NCBI GenBank assembly: GCA_023230065.1
Contig: JALNYB010000062.1
Location: 1 to 7,346 of the forward strand
Direction: 5' to 3'
Origin: Candidatus Methanomethylophilaceae archaeon
GTDB taxonomy: Archaea > Thermoplasmatota > Thermoplasmata > Methanomassiliicoccales > Methanomethylophilaceae
DNA length: 7,346 nt
Part shown: piece after piece, positions 5,477-7,346 of the stretch
Position numbering within the stretch: the first letter of the stretch is position 1
Layout: each line of letters opens with the position of its first letter
Notes under the pieces: model-generated
What the model was told of the DNA's origin: nothing
Database searches by the model: none
The model's input: only the letters and a program-made list of their open reading frames with translations
Program-made: the position numbers and the translations under genes

Positions 5477-7346
5477 GAGTTCCTTTTCCGAGCTCGTGAA
5501 CCCTGTCCTCGGCCTTACGTTCCTCGAGGATGTTGTATCTGAACCTTGCCCTATTGTCCGCGAAGGTCGTGTTGACAGGAAGCATCTTCTTTGCAAGCTG
5601 CATAACGCTACTTCCCAAGCCCATGAGCTGTTTGCCCATGTTTATTCCAAACCTTGTGCTTCCGCATACAACATGACCTGGATTGACCACATCATGGGGA
5701 TCGAGCTTGGTCTTGAGTGCTCTCATATAAGCAACTGTATCAGCATTGTGGATATTATCAAGATTCCATGCAAAGAACACACCGAATCCTGTGGTCCTTC
5801 CACCGAATTCTGTAGCCCTGTCTCCAAGATAGAAATTGAATGCAAATGCAGTCATTCCCAACAGCGATTCATCATCCTTGAAATAATAGGGCATATACAA
5901 TGCAGTATTGCGGTCGATGACATTACCGATGATGCCTCCGACCTCCATCTTCATTTTCTTGAAACCATCATAACATACATCCGAGAACGCTCCCCACTCG
6001 TGTGTAGGTACAACGACTTCTGCTGGGATCTCTCCGACTCCGACCTTCCTTGCCCTGAACTCATAACATCTCTCTTCCCACTCGTGAGCTGCTATATCAT
6101 CGGAAACTTTCTTTCCGCCGTTCTTAGAGACGATAGCATCCAATGTCTGCTCTTCGAGCGCGTTGAATTTATCATCTCCCTGAATGGTCAGCATGAGAAG
6201 ATTCTTAACATCGGGTGTATGACATCCTGCTTTTCTCTGATTCTCATAGTGATTGTGATCCGCGAATGAGATGTGGAGAGGTTTGACACTTGGATTATTG
6301 ACGATCGCCTGAATTGCTGCATTCATGTCCCTGAATGCCTCATACTCATATGCTAACGGCTTGATGGTACCCATCGGATACATCCTGAATGTAACAGTCC
6401 CGAAAACACAAAGTGTTCCCTCTGATCCAGAGAAGATCTGATTTAAATTGTAACCTGACTTGTAGGCTCCAATATTATCGTATCCTGTCTTGAGCACTGT
6501 TCCATCACAGAGAACGACCTCCATATTGAGAACATTATCCTTTGCAGCCCCGTATTTATACGAACCTACTCCCATCCCATTGGTTGAAAGCCAAGCTCCT
6601 ATAGTAGCTGACGGGAAACTTGATGGATATGAACCTATTATGAATCCTTTTTTCATGCAGGCCTCGAGAAGTTCTTTCCAAGTGATTCCTGCTCCGGCCT
6701 TGACATACATTCCAATAGGATCCATATCTATGATGCCATTCATCTTTGATGACATATCTATGACGATTCCACCACTGGTGGGCATACATCCTCCGAGTCC
6801 CCATGATGAATTTCCTCTGGGAACCATTGGAATACCGTGTTTGTATGCTAATGCGGCAATCTCTGAGATCTCTTTGACCTTTGAGGGCCTTACAACAACA
6901 TCCGGCATGTTGTTGAATGCCATGCCTGCCATTTTAGGCAGTGGCGCCATATCCTTGCTGTAAAGAATAAGATCCACACCGTTGGTGGTAACATTGTTCT
7001 TTCCTACAATATCTTCGAGTTTAGAAATGATCTCTGGCGTGACAGCTCTTGAAAGATCCGAATCTTCATGAACATCTAACGAGGAAGGTGTCCATTCAAA
7101 TGAAACAGATGATACGGCCCTACCGCCATATTTTGCTGCTTTCTCACCGAGTGTGTTCGCTGTCTCTCCTAATGTGATGAAAAGTGCTGTACTGCGGTCT
7201 GCGATGGACCCGAATACTACATCATCTCCGAGATCGATAACAAATGCTTCCCAATCCTTTACAGGTACGATGACCTCGACTCCGTCATTTTTGGATCCGC
7301 ATCTTTCTTCCCATATAGGTGCCCCATCGATCTTTTTTGCAGAATC
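5472..7346 (-). CDS. GlcD-type FAD-linked oxidase with an extra upstream oxidase C-terminal domain (5' end beyond window)
   Basis: The frame is open for 624 codons to the right edge; no start is visible. Residues below count from the edge. From about residue 104 it is a flavoprotein of the GlcD / D-lactate dehydrogenase class, which oxidises 2-hydroxy acids. It starts with the usual helix TPEIISKLEDIVG and the LILYSKD strand. The FAD-binding type 4 domain follows, with VVVRPS (about 150), VPRGNSSWGLGG (175-186), STNGMGVGS (254-262) and SGSEGTL (286-292). The C-terminal FAD-oxidase domain then runs to DPHDVVNPGH (559-568), with a longer tail (569-624) than usual. Residues 1-98 are a second, partial copy of that C-terminal domain. 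No ATG, GTG or TTG codon occurs in frame between the edge and the GTG at 6977, which lies inside the GlcD fold, so the two parts must be one polypeptide unless the sequence is wrong. Substrate and electron acceptor are unknown. Confidence 0.9.
   Translation of the reverse strand, partial: DSAKKIDGAPIWEERCGSKNDGVEVIVPVKDWEAFVIDLGDDVVFGSIADRSTALFITLGETANTLGEKAAKYGGRAVSSVSFEWTPSSLDVHEDSDLSRAVTPEIISKLEDIVGKNNVTTNGVDLILYSKDMAPLPKMAGMAFNNMPDVVVRPSKVKEISEIAALAYKHGIPMVPRGNSSWGLGGCMPTSGGIVIDMSSKMNGIIDMDPIGMYVKAGAGITWKELLEACMKKGFIIGSYPSSFPSATIGAWLSTNGMGVGSYKYGAAKDNVLNMEVVLCDGTVLKTGYDNIGAYKSGYNLNQIFSGSEGTLCVFGTVTFRMYPMGTIKPLAYEYEAFRDMNAAIQAIVNNPSVKPLHISFADHNHYENQRKAGCHTPDVKNLLMLTIQGDDKFNALEEQTLDAIVSKNGGKKVSDDIAAHEWEERCYEFRARKVGVGEIPAEVVVPTHEWGAFSDVCYDGFKKMKMEVGGIIGNVIDRNTALYMPYYFKDDESLLGMTAFAFNFYLGDRATEFGGRTTGFGVFFAWNLDNIHNADTVAYMRALKTKLDPHDVVNPGHVVCGSTRFGINMGKQLMGLGSSVMQLAKKMLPVNTTFADNRARFRYNILEERKAEDRVHELGKGTQ

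Noticed and set aside
5496..6963. Long plus-strand open frames of 257 and 157 codons opposite the FAD oxidase
   Set aside because: They are mirror frames of a strongly supported flavoprotein gene, with no domain, no ribosome binding site and an odd composition.
6975..6977. GTG at 6977 as the start of a separate GlcD protein
   Set aside because: It lies after the conserved first helix of the GlcD fold, has no ribosome binding site, and the same frame continues open upstream with recognisable oxidase sequence.
1..7346. CRISPR array, insertion sequence or prophage
   Set aside because: No regularly spaced repeats, transposase or integrase frames, or terminal inverted repeats were found. The only repeated elements are the two operators and the duplicated oxidase domain.

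Overview
The window looks like a chromosomal segment of a moderately AT-rich archaeon, probably a euryarchaeon. Archaeal signs are TATA boxes about 23-28 bp upstream of several starts with short or absent 5' leaders, a class II tRNA-Leu without an encoded CCA, poly-T terminators, and an RNase P RNA whose conserved regions fit the archaeal form. The gene mix and the low-GC style recall gut-type Methanomassiliicoccales (Thermoplasmata), but that placement is an inference from general resemblance. No transposon, CRISPR array or phage gene was seen.

Layout. Positions 1-1398 (minus strand) hold a FecCD/BtuC-type permease gene followed, with a 4-nt overlap, by the start of its ABC ATPase gene, which runs off the left edge. 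Positions 1399-1927 are mostly non-coding: the permease promoter, a possible operator, a doubtful 33-codon frame, and poly-T runs. A tRNA-Leu(GAG) gene lies at 1928-2011 (minus). At 2079-3775 (minus) a TetR-family regulator and a radical SAM protein with a short SPASM/Twitch-like tail are translationally coupled (TGATG). The 153-bp divergent gap 3776-3928 carries two near-identical 25-bp palindromes, one over the tetR promoter and one just upstream of the promoter of the RNase P RNA gene (rnpB, 3929-4229, plus). A HAD-family phosphatase follows on the plus strand (4279-4959). Its 3' end overlaps by 35 bp the end of a convergent GNAT acetyltransferase gene (4925-5410, minus). From 5472 to the right edge runs a GlcD-type FAD-linked oxidase on the minus strand, still open at the edge.

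Working together. The permease and ATPase make the inner part of an iron-complex/corrinoid-type importer; no substrate-binding protein gene is visible. The TetR and radical SAM genes look like an autoregulated two-gene unit whose second operator could also touch rnpB. rnpB and tRNA-Leu are housekeeping genes. The HAD and GNAT genes show no shared pathway.

The two points most worth following are (1) the FAD oxidase reading frame, in which a copy of the oxidase's own C-terminal domain precedes the FAD-binding module without any stop or possible start codon between them, and (2) the paired TetR-type operators in the tetR/rnpB gap.
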